Of a stretch of 32,559 bases of DNA, positions 31,446 to 32,559 are shown one piece after another. Made by a program: the position numbers and the translations under genes. The stretch comes from a bacterium (lineage in GTDB: Bacteria; Latescibacterota; UBA2968; UBA8231), in assembly GCA_027593305.1 (NCBI GenBank), contig JAQCJA010000003.1:1-32559 (forward strand). Direction: 5' to 3'. The notes beneath the pieces were generated by a model. It had not been told where the DNA came from, searched no databases, and was given only the letters and a program-made list of their open reading frames with translations. Each line of letters starts with the position of its first letter. The stretch's first letter is position 1.

Positions 31446-32559
31446 CTACTTCAGCATCATCATCTTTCCGGTGTCTGAGAAATTCGCCGTCGTCAGGCGG
31501 TAGAAATAGAGCCCGTTACCCACAGCATGCCCGGACGCATCTCGACCATCCCAGGTAACGGAGTAGAACCCCGCCGGCAGCTCTGATTCTGCGTGGACCA
31601 GGGTGCGAATGGCTCTGCCAAGCACATCATATATCACGAGACGAGCCGCGGATTCTGCTGCCAGGGAAAAGTCGATCTGCGTAGACGGGTTGAACGGGTT
31701 GGGGTAGGCATCGCCAAGGGCGAAAACCGAGGGCCGCAATCGTGTCGATTCGACGGCAGCGACGCGTCTGACATCATTGACATCCCCCGCGATAAAAGCC
31801 TGCTGCAGATCAAAGCGAGTGTCTGTCGCCAGGTGTCGATCCCGTAAACGGAAGGTCAGTTCTGCCAGGAGCCCCGATCCTGAGACTGGTTCACCCGTCA
31901 CGAGGCCGCTGCCAATTAGCAATCGACCCGGGCGGTCATCTAGGACCCCGAAGAGCCCTGCATCGCCACCCCGACTCTCCAGCAATGACCCAGGACCCTC
32001 CTTTGCCTCGGTGAAGGTCAAGGCAGCGGGGTCATAGCTGATGACGAGACCGAAGGCTGCGACCTTTTCTACGTCGTCGGCAAAAATACGAAGGCGAACA
32101 ATGTCGCGGGGCAGACCATCCGCCGCCGCTTGTGTCATGGGGCCACCACTGGCGACCAGTCGCAGTCTGGCAGTCTCGTCAAGTCGACGAGCAAAAGCCC
32201 AGGTGCCTGCCGACTTTCCGGCACTCGTGCCAAAAGCATCCACGAAGGCGAAGAAATCATCAAAATCAATGAAGCTGCCTGATCCGGAGCCGTTCAGATC
32301 GAAGGCGGGAAAGTCGTCGGCAGATTGACCAAAGGCGTCGACGAATGCAAAGAAATCATCAAAATCGACGGCGCCGGAGTCATTGAAGTCACCTGCCAGA
32401 AGCGGGGCGGATGACACCTGGAACTCCTGAGCCGCGGTGAAGGGCCCGGTCAACGTTCCTTCCATGGCCCGCACTCGCCAGAAGTATGTTTCCCCGTCCG
32501 TCAAAGATCGCGTGATCGTCCATGATGTCTCACCGGCGCCCTCGGTCAACCCCGATTCG
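31446..32559 (-). CDS. Secreted dockerin-like/cohesin-like protein with C-terminal sorting-type domain (5' end outside window)
   Basis: The frame is open to the window edge, so the N-terminus is missing; 370 residues are visible. First comes the end of a fibronectin-III-like domain (GETYFWRVRAMEG). Next is a dockerin-like pair: GDFNDSGAVDFDDFFAFVDAFG-like, then FDLNGSGSGSFIDFDDFF, whose Asp/Asn spacing fits calcium-binding loops. A cohesin-like domain follows (FGLVISYDPAALTFTEA, LLAELTFRLRD). The tail is of the FlgD-Ig-like/type IX-like kind, with AYPNPFNPSTQIDF and an end in KMMMLK. The order dockerin-like, cohesin-like, tail is the same as in the 1504-aa protein. A TTG at 32549 is not a real start. 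No enzyme domain is visible in the part present. Confidence 0.82.
   Translation of the reverse strand, partial: ESGLTEGAGETSWTITRSLTDGETYFWRVRAMEGTLTGPFTAAQEFQVSSAPLLAGDFNDSGAVDFDDFFAFVDAFGQSADDFPAFDLNGSGSGSFIDFDDFFAFVDAFGTSAGKSAGTWAFARRLDETARLRLVASGGPMTQAAADGLPRDIVRLRIFADDVEKVAAFGLVISYDPAALTFTEAKEGPGSLLESRGGDAGLFGVLDDRPGRLLIGSGLVTGEPVSGSGLLAELTFRLRDRHLATDTRFDLQQAFIAGDVNDVRRVAAVESTRLRPSVFALGDAYPNPFNPSTQIDFSLAAESAARLVIYDVLGRAIRTLVHAESELPAGFYSVTWDGRDASGHAVGNGLYFYRLTTANFSDTGKMMMLK
32230..32366 (-). repeat. Tandem dockerin-like motif repeat
   Basis: The two units at 32230-32268 and 32329-32366 both encode FDDFFAFVDAFG. They share an identical 17-base core (aagaaatcatcaaaatc on the plus strand), so they look like a recent or constrained internal duplication. 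The 1504-aa gene has the equivalent pair at about 6044-6082 and 6142-6182. Confidence 0.7.

Noticed and set aside
1..32559. tRNA, rRNA, CRISPR array, insertion sequence or prophage
   Set aside because: No cloverleaf-like sequence in the intergenic gaps, no regularly spaced repeats, and no transposase or integrase motifs were seen.

Overview
The window is GC-rich, gene-dense DNA from a diderm (outer-membrane) bacterium. BamA, Skp, LolA, a LolCDE-type exporter and FabZ show the second membrane. Three secreted proteins end in a YPNPFNP-type C-terminal domain (the FlgD-Ig-like/type IX-sorting-like tail), and two of them also carry dockerin-like and cohesin-like modules. That mix, together with McsA-McsB-ClpC, YbbR and a MoaD-MoaE fusion, fits the FCB group and its uncultured relatives (Latescibacterota, Krumholzibacteriota, Eisenbacteria, Zixibacteria-like). 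The placement is an inference from gene content; no rRNA is present to confirm it.

Layout. (1) 1-1736: the 3' end of a YfhO-like membrane protein converges, with a 12-base overlap, on a minus-strand sulfotransferase. (2) 1737-2411: a divergent regulatory region with a CRP/FNR-like dyad, a near-consensus sigma-70 promoter and a roughly 295-base structured leader. (3) 2412-8578: two secreted surface proteins (1504 and 513 aa), closed by a strong terminator at 8618. (4) 8674-25311: a promoter followed by sixteen codirectional, tightly packed genes: MoaD-MoaE fusion, dual-specificity phosphatase, zinc ribbon, YbbR, TsaD, vWA membrane protein, lamin-tail protein, FtsK, LolA, subtilase, small membrane protein, RF2 with its programmed frameshift, LolC/E, LolD, McsA, McsB. 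(5) 25347-27978: clpC with its own promoter and two tandem terminators. (6) 28040-31429: bamA-skp-fabZ, then a terminator. (7) 31446-32559: a minus-strand secreted dockerin/cohesin protein cut off by the window edge.

How they fit together. The core is an envelope-biogenesis and protein-quality block: LolA and LolCDE handle lipoprotein traffic, BamA and Skp handle outer-membrane proteins, FabZ supplies fatty acids, FtsK segregates chromosomes, and McsA/McsB/ClpC mark proteins by arginine phosphorylation and degrade them. Translational coupling is heavy: six junctions share an NTGA stop/start overlap with a GTG or TTG start. Cell-surface cohesin/dockerin proteins lie on both sides of this block. 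No tRNA, rRNA, CRISPR array, transposase or integrase was seen.
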